From the NCBI RefSeq assembly GCF_026226615.1, contig NZ_JAJAPB010000009.1:1-64000 (forward strand): 64,000 bases of DNA, written 5' to 3'. The notes below the pieces were generated by a model. The model was given only the letters and a program-made list of their open reading frames with translations, had not been told where the DNA came from and did no database searches. Positions 7,328 to 13,883 of the stretch are shown here, one piece after another. Each line of letters starts with the position of its first letter. The stretch's first letter is position 1. Both the position numbers and the translations under genes were made by a program. This DNA comes from Geovibrio ferrireducens (GTDB lineage Bacteria; Chrysiogenota; Deferribacteres; Deferribacterales; Geovibrionaceae).

Positions 7328-8149
7328 TCACCCCAGCGCCTTGTAGAACATCTGCACCGCTATGAGCAGAAGGACAGCTATGAAAATCTTCTTTATCCTG
7401 TTGTCCGTAACCTTGCGGAGCTTAGCCGTTACGAAGGCGGAGCCGATGAGAACGCCGACTATTATAGAACCCGCAAGCTGAGGGAGGAGGTAGCCGTGGA
7501 ATACATACGCCACTGAACCGGCGGCAGCGGTAAAGCCTATCATGAAGTTGCTTGTCGCAGTTGCAACACGGAGGGGCACACCTGAGAGAATATTCATGGC
7601 GGGAACCTTAAAAAAGCCGCCCCCCACGCCGAGCATGCTGGAGATTACACCCGCAAAAGCGGAAACCATCATGGAGAGATGCACTTTCTTCACTCTGTAA
7701 TGTATGACCCTGCCGCGCATCTCGTCCATGTAAGAGCCGGAGTAGAAGCCGTTGCCCTCATCAGGCGGGGTTTCCGCATCTTCTGTGCTGACGGTTTTCT
7801 TCCACATGAGATAAGCGGTTACAAGGGTGATTATGGAAAACATGATCAGGATAGGTCTTTCGCTGACGGAAACACTGATATATCCGCCGACGAGAGCGCC
7901 GAAAATAGTCACTGTCTCAAGGGTGACAGCCAGAGGAATATTGACGAGATTCCTGTTCAGATTGGAGGCGGATATGAGCACACTTCCCACTGTTATGGAC
8001 GCAAGGGAAGCCGCCACCGCAGTATGAACAGAATAGCCGAATATAAGAACCAGAACGGGAACTATCAGCACTCCGCCGCCTATGCCCAGCAGATAGCCGA
8101 GAATGCCCGCAAGTATCCCCACCGGGATAAGCTGCATTATTTCAATCAT
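7328..8149 (-). CDS. TauE/SafE-family anion exporter
   Basis: 273 aa inner-membrane protein with about eight hydrophobic helices and the internal duplication of this family: GILGYLLGIGGGVLIVPVLV near residue 16 and AGVISSMLGVGGGFFKVPAM near 165. Both halves carry the GxGGG(x)xxVP signature. A hydrophilic loop (about residues 125-150) sits between the halves. Known members export sulfite, sulfoacetate or related organic sulfur anions; the substrate here is not deducible. Likely co-transcribed with the next three genes. Confidence 0.85.
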   Translation of the reverse strand: MIEIMQLIPVGILAGILGYLLGIGGGVLIVPVLVLIFGYSVHTAVAASLASITVGSVLISASNLNRNLVNIPLAVTLETVTIFGALVGGYISVSVSERPILIMFSIITLVTAYLMWKKTVSTEDAETPPDEGNGFYSGSYMDEMRGRVIHYRVKKVHLSMMVSAFAGVISSMLGVGGGFFKVPAMNILSGVPLRVATATSNFMIGFTAAAGSVAYVFHGYLLPQLAGSIIVGVLIGSAFVTAKLRKVTDNRIKKIFIAVLLLIAVQMFYKALG

Positions 8150-8187
8150 CTGTCAGATATAAGTTAATGATGGATGAAAGTCAACTT

Positions 8188-8277
8188 AATAGCTGAAACT
8201 GTACATCCTATCAGTTTTAGCCACACGCTCGCGTCGGGATAAACCCGCCTCCGCTTCGCACGGCGCAACTCCAGTTG
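8188..8277 (+). repeat. Structured variable-stem repeat, copy 2
   Basis: H0 hairpin GCTGAAACTG, loop TACATCCTAT, CAGTTTTAGC (8192-8221); box B ACACGCTCGCG (8223-8233); H1 CGGG, loop ATAAA, CCCG (8235-8247); box C variant CTCCGCTTCGCACGGCGCA (8249-8267); H2 CAACT, CC, AGTTG (8266-8277). It is followed at 8289-8326 by a second H0 unit that matches 34 of 38 bases of 8188-8225. It lies just downstream of the phospholipase-like gene. Confidence 0.8.
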
Positions 8278-8288
8278 TATTCCTACTC

Positions 8289-8326
8289 AATAGCTAAAAC
8301 TGTACCTCCTGTCAGTTTCAGCCACA
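8289..8326 (+). repeat. Second H0 hairpin unit flanking copy 2
   Basis: Direct repeat of 8188-8225 (34/38). Stem GCTAAAACTG / CAGTTTCAGC, loop TACCTCCTGT. Together with the first unit it brackets the box B-H1-box C-H2 segment, so copy 2 looks like a structured segment held between two H0 hairpins. Confidence 0.65.
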
Positions 8327-8350
8327 AAGCAAGAAGGGCAGAAGCAGACT

Positions 8351-9190
8351 TTAGTCAGTCGGGGTATATGAATAAACATTCCCGTTGCGGTAGCGTTCCT
8401 TCATCTTGCGTATGCCGACATTTTTCACCAGCCTGTCGTGTTTTTCCCGCGCTTTTTCCATAGCGGCCTTTCCTGTGGGGTCGTAATCACTGAGGTGTTC
8501 AAACCCTTTGGAAACGGAGAGCCCGGCGAGCTTTTCCGCCTCGATGCGGAAACTGACGCAGTGTTCCTTAAATGAGGGCATGGTGGCAAGTTTATAGGCC
8601 TTAACCGCCTTCTGGAGCCTGAACATTTTCTGGTAGCTCAGTGCAAGGCGAAGGGTGTGCATCTCCTTCGTGAAGAATGCGGGGTCAATGTTCATAACCC
8701 TTATGAACAGATCCCCAAGCTCCTCCGCATCGGTCATAAGCTTCATCATTGTGCCGCTGAAACGGTTGTTGTGCAGGGCTTCCTCTGCATACTCAAGCAT
8801 AAGGTGCGAGCCCATGCGCCCCTTGCCCATGTACATAAGGTGCTGAGGTACAAAGCGGTTGTGAGCCACAATATCCGCCGAGAGATGAGCAGCGTACCCG
8901 TGGGCAAAGGCCTGATCCTCATCACTTTTCACACCTGCGAAAAGAGACGAGACAGTCTTCCACGAGTGCGTCTCAAGATTGCGCTTATATTCGGAAAAAT
9001 CTTTAAGAAACAGGAAAAAGTCAGGAAATATGTTGCCCAGCATGAAGTGGGCAGGGTATGCTTTTATTACACCCTCTGCGGACGCAAGAATACTGTTTGC
9101 TATGGAGAGATGAGTCTGAAACCCCCATGCGAATGCGGACTCCGGCAAAAAGCACAGTAAAACAGCGGCGAGAACCGTTATAGTTTTCAT
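8351..9190 (-). CDS. Exported zinc-dependent phospholipase C / S1-P1 nuclease-fold protein
   Basis: Start placed at 9190 (MKTITVLAAVLLCFLPESAF), giving a good signal peptide ending AFA and a 279-aa protein; an upstream in-frame start at 9238 would bury the signal peptide. The predicted mature chain begins WGFQTHLSIA. In zinc phospholipase C and S1/P1 nucleases the mature N-terminal Trp ligates zinc through its amine, and a following His is also a ligand; both are present. Further ligand candidates are HAxxHLSADIVAHN (AHGYAAHLSADIVAHNRF, about residues 95-112) and HLMLEYAEE. Membrane lipid or nucleotide hydrolysis outside the cytoplasm is likely; the substrate is unknown. Confidence 0.8.
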   Translation of the reverse strand: MKTITVLAAVLLCFLPESAFAWGFQTHLSIANSILASAEGVIKAYPAHFMLGNIFPDFFLFLKDFSEYKRNLETHSWKTVSSLFAGVKSDEDQAFAHGYAAHLSADIVAHNRFVPQHLMYMGKGRMGSHLMLEYAEEALHNNRFSGTMMKLMTDAEELGDLFIRVMNIDPAFFTKEMHTLRLALSYQKMFRLQKAVKAYKLATMPSFKEHCVSFRIEAEKLAGLSVSKGFEHLSDYDPTGKAAMEKAREKHDRLVKNVGIRKMKERYRNGNVYSYTPTD

Positions 9191-9231
9191 GCTAATATAG
9201 TAGTAGCCATAGTGCATTTGCGCAAGAGGTG

Positions 9232-9260
9232 TTGACAAAAGATATTAAGATAATTATGGT
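9232..9260 (+). promoter_or_regulatory. Sigma-70-type promoter
   Basis: TTGACA (9232-9237), 17-nt spacer, TATGGT (9255-9260), about 45 nt before the ATG at 9305. A purine-rich ribosome site GGAGG (9292-9296) precedes the start codon. Confidence 0.55.
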
Positions 9261-9304
9261 ATTAATATCCGCTAACAAATGAACATAAACCGGAGGTAAC
9301 TGTC

Positions 9305-9538
9305 ATGAAAGAAAAAGCTCTTGAACTCAAAAAGGAATTCACCCGCATGAAAGATGACTGGGAAGAACTTACCGAAGGCGAAAAACAGGTGGCAAGAGAC
9401 CGTGAGGCAGAGTACGAAAAGCTCACGCATAAAATGAGTGAAAGCGATTTGAAATGGATCGAGGACGGTTTCGCAGTCTGGTATGCTGAATATATTGACG
9501 TTGAAACCAAAATTTTCATAAAACCCTGCGAAGGGTAA
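9305..9538 (+). CDS. Small hypothetical protein
   Basis: 77 aa, acidic and helical at the N-terminus, ending with an aromatic-rich segment (FAVWYAEYIDVETKIFIKPC). No membrane helix or signal peptide. Preceded by GGAGG and a good promoter, and followed 11 nt later by a lipoprotein gene, so it is very likely real and co-transcribed. Function not recognised. Confidence 0.65.
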   Translation: MKEKALELKKEFTRMKDDWEELTEGEKQVARDREAEYEKLTHKMSESDLKWIEDGFAVWYAEYIDVETKIFIKPCEG

Positions 9539-9549
9539 CGGAGAACAGA

Positions 9550-10116
9550 ATGAAGCGGATTCTTATAATGCTGGCGGTAGTCATCTCGGTTGCCGCCTGC
9601 GTTACTGTGGGCAAAAAAACCACATCCATGGACGACACGACATACTACACGCAGTACTCCTTCTTCTATAAAGCGGGCATACACAAATCCGCCAATTACC
9701 GCGAAGGAACCCTTGTGCCGATCAACACACCGGTGAAAATACGCTCAATCGGCGGCTATGACCTCACCGGGGACGAATCCTTTGAAATAACCACTGTGGA
9801 CGGAAGGCATAAAATAGTTGTTTCAAACGATAAAGATAACAGTGGAATGAGCCTTACTGACTACCGCGGCAAGCTCTTAGGAAAAGCAAAGGCGGATCTC
9901 TCTGCTTATTCTGAACAGGCACAGGCATTCATCAGAAACGGTGAAGCTGCCAAAGGCATGACCAAGGAGATGATACTCATGGCGCTGGGCACTCCGCCCG
10001 TTGATCTCACCCCTTCGCTGAACAGTGATGCGTGGATCTACCGCCTGAACCTGCTCCAGAAAACATACATAAGCTTTGATGAAAACGGCATGGTAAAGGA
10101 CATTTTCCACAAGTGA
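9550..10116 (+). CDS. Lipoprotein with a BamE/SmpA-like C-terminal domain
   Basis: 188 aa. Lipobox VAAC (cleavage before Cys17) after MKRILIMLAVVISVAAC. The C-terminal third, MTKEMILMALGTPPVDLTPS then WIYRLNLLQKTYISFDENG, has the pattern of OmlA/SmpA (BamE) domains: a helix ending in GxP, a Trp-Tyr strand and a final strand FDENGMV. The N-terminal 100 residues are not part of that fold as I know it. Outer-membrane or periplasmic localisation is likely. True BamE is usually shorter, so this is called BamE-like only. Confidence 0.7.
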   Translation: MKRILIMLAVVISVAACVTVGKKTTSMDDTTYYTQYSFFYKAGIHKSANYREGTLVPINTPVKIRSIGGYDLTGDESFEITTVDGRHKIVVSNDKDNSGMSLTDYRGKLLGKAKADLSAYSEQAQAFIRNGEAAKGMTKEMILMALGTPPVDLTPSLNSDAWIYRLNLLQKTYISFDENGMVKDIFHK

Positions 10117-10137
10117 TGTAAACGCTAACTAATTGCT

Positions 10138-10175
10138 GTGTCACTGCGAGAAGCCGAAGCGACGAAGCAGTCTCT
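10138..10175. repeat. Short dispersed repeat, GTCACTGCGAG...GAAGCAGTCTC type
   Basis: A diverged member of the family seen at 55-86 and 10345-10378, here with GAAGCCGAAGCGAC in the middle in place of the small hairpin. It lies immediately downstream of the BamE-like gene, next to copy 3 of the structured repeat. Confidence 0.55.
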
Positions 10176-10208
10176 AAATATATAACTTCCGTTCGCAATG
10201 ACGCAAAC

Positions 10209-10339
10209 AGTTCCATGGATGGAGTTGCGCCGTGCGAAGCGAAGGACGGTTTATCCGTCCGCGAGCGTGTATAAAAATTCCCAAGGAAGGTGAATTTTTA
10301 TTATTAAGGTAGCAGGATGTACCGTTTCTGAACTATCAT
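10209..10339 (-). repeat. Structured variable-stem repeat, copy 3
   Basis: Written along plus coordinates: H2 AGTTCCAT, GG, ATGGAGTT (10209-10226, closed with two G-T pairs), box C complement TGCGCCGTGCGAAGCGAAG (10226-10244), H1 GGACGG/CCGTCC with loop TTTAT (10244-10260), box B complement (10260-10270), an extra hairpin ATAAAAATTC/GAATTTTTAT (10271-10301), then the box A complement (10313-10339). Copy 4 repeats this order 175 bp further on. Confidence 0.8.
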
Positions 10340-10344
10340 AACGA

Positions 10345-10378
10345 GAGATTGCTTCACCCTTTCAGGGTTCGCAATGAC
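10345..10378. repeat. Short dispersed repeat between copies 3 and 4
   Basis: GAGATTGCTT ... CGCAATGAC with an internal hairpin ACCCT, TTC, AGGGT. Reverse complement relative to the unit at 55-86. Its position between two tandem structured repeats shows the two families travel together. Confidence 0.6.
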
Positions 10379-10383
10379 ATAAA

Positions 10384-10514
10384 CAACTCCATGGAAGGAG
10401 TTGCGCCGTGCGAAGCGAAGGTCAGTTCTGCTGACCGCGAGCGTGTATAAAAATTCCCAAGGATGGTGAATTTTTATTATTAAGTCAGATGCTGTACCGT
10501 TTCTGAACTATCAT
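10384..10514 (-). repeat. Structured variable-stem repeat, copy 4
   Basis: H2 CAACTCC/GGAGTTG with loop ATGGAA (10384-10403), box C complement (10402-10420), H1 GGTCAG/CTGACC with loop TTCTG (10420-10436), box B complement (10436-10446), hairpin ATAAAAATTC/GAATTTTTAT (10447-10477), box A complement (10488-10514). Box A abuts the truA stop codon. H1 differs from copy 3 at most paired positions, yet both are perfectly paired. Confidence 0.8.
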
Positions 10515-11248
10515 CAATAGAATACTTCTTTTAAATACAGCCCGCATGCGGGGGCAGTCATCCCCGCTTTTCTCCTGTCTTTTCCCTGAATGATCTTCTG
10601 TATATCCTCAGGCGCCTGCCCCCGGAAAGCGCCTCTGACAACAGTGCCGGTTATTATGCGTATCATCATGTGCAGAAAGCCGCTGCCGTTTATCTCAAGG
10701 TTTATATAATCACCGTCTTCATAAACCTTTGTATGATAAATGGTTCTTACCGTATTTTCCTTCATCCCCTCCGCAGCGCAGAAGCATGCGAAATCATGCT
10801 CCCCCTCAACAGCCCGCAGAAGCTCACGCATCAGCCCGACATCCGGCCTTTTCTTCAGCCACCATGCCCTGTTCCTGTCCAGAGCGGAGGGTATCCAGCG
10901 CGCCAGAAGTCTGTACATATATGTTTTGCTCACTGCAGACTTCTGAGAGTGGAAATCCTCATGAACATCCTCAGCGGACTTCACTGCGATGTCGCCGGGC
11001 AGCAGAGTATTTATCCCCATGACAAAGCCGTTCAGCGGAATATAGCTTTCTGTGCGGAAATTAAAGACCTGATTCAGGGCATGCACACCCGCATCGGTTC
11101 TGCCGGAGCCGATGGCAAACAGCTTTGTTTTGTACATGGTTTCCAGCGCTTTTTCTATCTCAGCCTGAACAGTGCGGACCTCTTTCTGCGCCTGCCATCC
11201 GCAGAAGTCTGTTCCGTCATATTCCACAATGCATTTCCTGTTATACAT
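10514..11248 (-). CDS. truA: tRNA pseudouridine(38-40) synthase TruA
   Basis: 244 aa from the start at 11248 (MYNRKCIVEYDGTDFCGWQA), chosen because it begins at the family N-terminus; an in-frame start at 11266 would add six residues. The catalytic Asp lies in GSGRTDAGVHALNQV (about residues 48-62). FLHMMIRIITGTV near residue 196 is the C-terminal family motif. It converts U38-U40 of tRNA anticodon arms to pseudouridine. The start overlaps the EcfT stop by 8 nt. Confidence 0.92.
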   Translation of the reverse strand: MYNRKCIVEYDGTDFCGWQAQKEVRTVQAEIEKALETMYKTKLFAIGSGRTDAGVHALNQVFNFRTESYIPLNGFVMGINTLLPGDIAVKSAEDVHEDFHSQKSAVSKTYMYRLLARWIPSALDRNRAWWLKKRPDVGLMRELLRAVEGEHDFACFCAAEGMKENTVRTIYHTKVYEDGDYINLEINGSGFLHMMIRIITGTVVRGAFRGQAPEDIQKIIQGKDRRKAGMTAPACGLYLKEVFY

Positions 11249-11924
11249 AATACCCGCCGACGGCAATAACGATTACAAAAAGAAAGGCAGTATAATCCCC
11301 GTAACGCATATATGGAAGCCTCATTCTCTCCTCAAAGCTGTCAAACATAAGCTGAACAGTCTCCCTTGAATGGCTGAGCGCTTTTTCCGCCAGAGGTGCG
11401 AAAAACTCCTTCACAGAAAAAAGTCTGCCGATGCGCCTTTCACCCTGCGGCCTGAAAAAAGAGAAGAATACCGGAACAAAGCTCAGGGCGCATCCGAGGG
11501 AAACGCTTAAGCCTTTGGCATCGGTGAAGGGGACAACGCGGAGTATGCGGTAAAAAAGTGCCGTCAGGTGCTCTGTTCTGATTAAGAATGTGAGCAGAGA
11601 GGAAAAAAATATAAGAAGCGTCAGCCTGCCCACAATAAACAGGGAATGCCCGCCATCCTTTATACCGAAAAACCAGTGGCTGGCGAAAGATGCTATCAGC
11701 ACAGGGGAAAGAGGGATAAGAGCTTTTAAAAAAAGCAGCGGGTTTATCCTTGAAAAAAGGAGAACAGCGGCAAAAACTCCCCAGAAATAAAACAGGCCGG
11801 AAGAGGATTTCACCGTTCCGGCCGTAATTGTCAATATAATAACAGAAACCGCCTTAACAGCGGGATGCAGCCTGTGCAGGGGGGAATCAGCTTCTATATA
11901 AGAACCGAAAGTTCCGCCAGCCAC
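11241..11924 (-). CDS. Isolated ECF transporter T component (EcfT/CbiQ family)
   Basis: 227 aa membrane protein: hydrophobic helices around residues 22-60, 66-85, 95-115 and 205-225 with the long cytoplasmic region (about 145-200) typical of EcfT. The coupling signature is degenerate: SFEERMRLPYMRYGDY replaces the usual A-R-G arrangement. No ATPase or S component lies beside it; its neighbours are tatA and truA. It may use ATPases encoded elsewhere, or be a diverged family member with another role. Confidence 0.7.
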   Translation of the reverse strand: MAGGTFGSYIEADSPLHRLHPAVKAVSVIILTITAGTVKSSSGLFYFWGVFAAVLLFSRINPLLFLKALIPLSPVLIASFASHWFFGIKDGGHSLFIVGRLTLLIFFSSLLTFLIRTEHLTALFYRILRVVPFTDAKGLSVSLGCALSFVPVFFSFFRPQGERRIGRLFSVKEFFAPLAEKALSHSRETVQLMFDSFEERMRLPYMRYGDYTAFLFVIVIAVGGYYV

Positions 11925-11957
11925 TTAAAACCGCACCGTCAGACAGCCCTGATATAA

Positions 11958-12164
11958 TCAGGCGTCTTTGTTTTCGTTCTCGATTTTCTTTTTATCCGTT
12001 TCCGGAGTAATATCGAGGGCGTCTTCTGCATCCTTTGCGGACTTTTTAAAGTTCCTGATGGCTTTTCCGAGACCGTCGCCGATCTGGGGAAGTTTGCCCG
12101 CACCGAATATAACCAGAGCGATTATAAGGATGATCAGAATCTGCTGAGAACCTACTGAACCCAT
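11958..12164 (-). CDS. tatA: Twin-arginine translocase subunit TatA/TatE
   Basis: 68 aa. A short periplasmic N-terminus, one membrane helix (about residues 7-22), the hinge FGAGKLPQIG (20-29), an amphipathic helix LGKAIRNFKKSAKDAED and an acidic/lysine tail. This is the standard TatA layout and length. It supplies the pore-forming component for folded-protein export; a Tat-signal protein is encoded at 43876. TatC is not in this window. Confidence 0.9.
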   Translation of the reverse strand: MGSVGSQQILIILIIALVIFGAGKLPQIGDGLGKAIRNFKKSAKDAEDALDITPETDKKKIENENKDA

Positions 12165-12213
12165 ACTTTGCCTCCTAAAGATGTATGAACATTAATATAC
12201 ATCGTCTATTTAT

Positions 12214-13707
12214 TCAAGGCTTATTATGTCTGCGAATCTGCTTTATAAGTGTTGCCGATAAACTTACAAATAAAAGCACTCCGAGCCATGTATAGCCGTA
12301 TACACCAAAGAACGTCCGCCCCTGCACAAGGTTCACCTCGTAATCCAGATAACCGCTCTCCCCTACACCCATGACGGACTTTATGCGTCCCGTGGGGTCA
12401 ATGTAGGCGGATATGCCGGACTGTGTGCAGCGTACAATCCATCTGCCGAATTCGGATGCCCGCATAACGTCCACAGCAAGGTGCTGATAACGCCCGTGGG
12501 AGAAGCCGAACCAACTGTCATTAGAAATTATCACCACCATATTCGCCCCGGCAGCAGCCTGCGCCATAAGCTGGCGGTAAAAAGCACCCTCGTAGCAGAT
12601 CATGGGGGCTATCTTCATTTTACCGAGGTCAAAGACGCTTAATTTTTCGCCCTTGCTGTAATCGTGAGCCCCGTTAAAGAAGAAGTCGTCTATCGCTTTA
12701 AACAGGCCGCTCATGGGGAAGTATTCGCCGAACGGAACAAGATGCACCTTGTCATAAACGGCTGAACCCTGCCCGGCGTAAAGGGCGGCACTGTTGTAGT
12801 ATTTTCTTTCGTCTCCGGCCTCCTCCCTGCGCATAACGCCTATAAGAACCGGAGTGTCCTCCCCTATGGTGGAGAGAGTGAGGTTTATTATAGCATCATC
12901 CTGCACCAGAACCGGATAAGCGGTTTCGGGCAGAACAAGGAGGTCAAAATCCTTAAACCCGCTTCCGAGCACCATCTGCTGAACGGTGCTTATTACGCGC
13001 TCCTTCCTGTCCTCATCCCACTTTTCCTCCTGCGCCACACCTGTCTGGATCAGCCTTACCCTTGCAGAGCCTTCCGCAGTCTGCTCAGGAATTGCCGAGC
13101 CCGCCAGATAAAGCAGAACAGGAAGAAAAATTCCCGCAGCAAACATAATGTGCCTTCTGCTCCGCACACCGTGATAAACCAGAAGGTTTCCGGCGACTAT
13201 GAGAAAACTCAGCCCGTATTCACCGATAAACGATGTCACAGTGAGTATCTCAGGGTAGAGGTACTGAGTCTGCCCCAGAGTAAGCCACGGAAAACCAGTG
13301 AGAAAAATCCCCCTGAAAAATTCGCCCGCAGCAAAAACAGCAGGCACTAAAAGCAGGGAACCCCTGCTCCGGGCAAAAATATATGCTGTCAGCCCGTAAT
13401 AAAGGCCGAGATAAGCGGCAAAAACCGCAGTAACTATCCATGATACAAAAAGGGGCGCACTGCCTATATCCGTCAGAGGAAAAGACAGCCATGAGATTCC
13501 GAAAAAGTAATAAAACTCTCCGAACAGAAGCCCTGCCCAAAAAGGGCGGATGTATCTTTTTTCCGCAAGGATAAACAAAGGCACAAGAGCAAACCATGCC
13601 AGAAACCCCTTGTCCATCCCAGGGGATGCCAGAGTGAGGAGCATTACCGATGAAAACAGCAGCGCCGCCGCATGAAACAGGTTTTTCATATCTGCCTTAT
13701 TGTTCAT
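12214..13707 (-). CDS. lnt: Apolipoprotein N-acyltransferase
   Basis: 497 aa from the start at 13707 (MNNKADMKNLFHAAALLFSS). The frame stays open to 13878, but that part overlaps a hairpin repeat and adds no plausible protein, so I exclude it. The N-terminal half has about six membrane helices; the C-terminal half is a periplasmic nitrilase domain with catalytic Glu (VLPETAYPV), Lys (YDKVHLVPFGEYFP) and Cys (APMICYEGAF). It N-acylates the lipid-modified Cys of lipoproteins, consistent with the several lipobox proteins here. Confidence 0.9.
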   Translation of the reverse strand: MNNKADMKNLFHAAALLFSSVMLLTLASPGMDKGFLAWFALVPLFILAEKRYIRPFWAGLLFGEFYYFFGISWLSFPLTDIGSAPLFVSWIVTAVFAAYLGLYYGLTAYIFARSRGSLLLVPAVFAAGEFFRGIFLTGFPWLTLGQTQYLYPEILTVTSFIGEYGLSFLIVAGNLLVYHGVRSRRHIMFAAGIFLPVLLYLAGSAIPEQTAEGSARVRLIQTGVAQEEKWDEDRKERVISTVQQMVLGSGFKDFDLLVLPETAYPVLVQDDAIINLTLSTIGEDTPVLIGVMRREEAGDERKYYNSAALYAGQGSAVYDKVHLVPFGEYFPMSGLFKAIDDFFFNGAHDYSKGEKLSVFDLGKMKIAPMICYEGAFYRQLMAQAAAGANMVVIISNDSWFGFSHGRYQHLAVDVMRASEFGRWIVRCTQSGISAYIDPTGRIKSVMGVGESGYLDYEVNLVQGRTFFGVYGYTWLGVLLFVSLSATLIKQIRRHNKP

Positions 13708-13798
13708 AATTAATATATACCGCCATAGGAAAACCCAAGGTAAAGACGGACATTTTACAGCCGTTGCTGCACCTTTACGAAGCAGATTAAAATTTTTG

Positions 13799-13854
13799 AA
13801 AGGGTTTGGGAAAAGCTTTTTATAAAAAGTTTTCCCAAGACAGGAGAAACCCTT
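13799..13854 (-). terminator. Nested inverted repeat downstream of hypF (likely terminator)
   Basis: Outer arms AAGGGTTT (13800-13807) and AAACCCTT (13847-13854); inner arms TTGGGAAAA and TTTTCCCAA around the perfect 14-bp palindrome CTTTTTATAAAAAG. It lies 30 nt past the hypF stop and shares the GGGAAA(A)CTTT wording with hairpins at 20130, 36299 and 49491. Confidence 0.6.
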
Positions 13855-13883
13855 CCCAAAACTCAATATATTTTGCAATTACA

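Noticed and set aside
10138-10514. CRISPR-like array
   Set aside because: Only two long units with a 175-bp period, internal hairpins and no regular short repeat/spacer pattern; no cas genes.
13708-13878. N-terminal extension of Lnt
   Set aside because: The open frame runs through a palindromic terminator-like repeat and encodes no signal or membrane helix; the start at 13707 fits the family.
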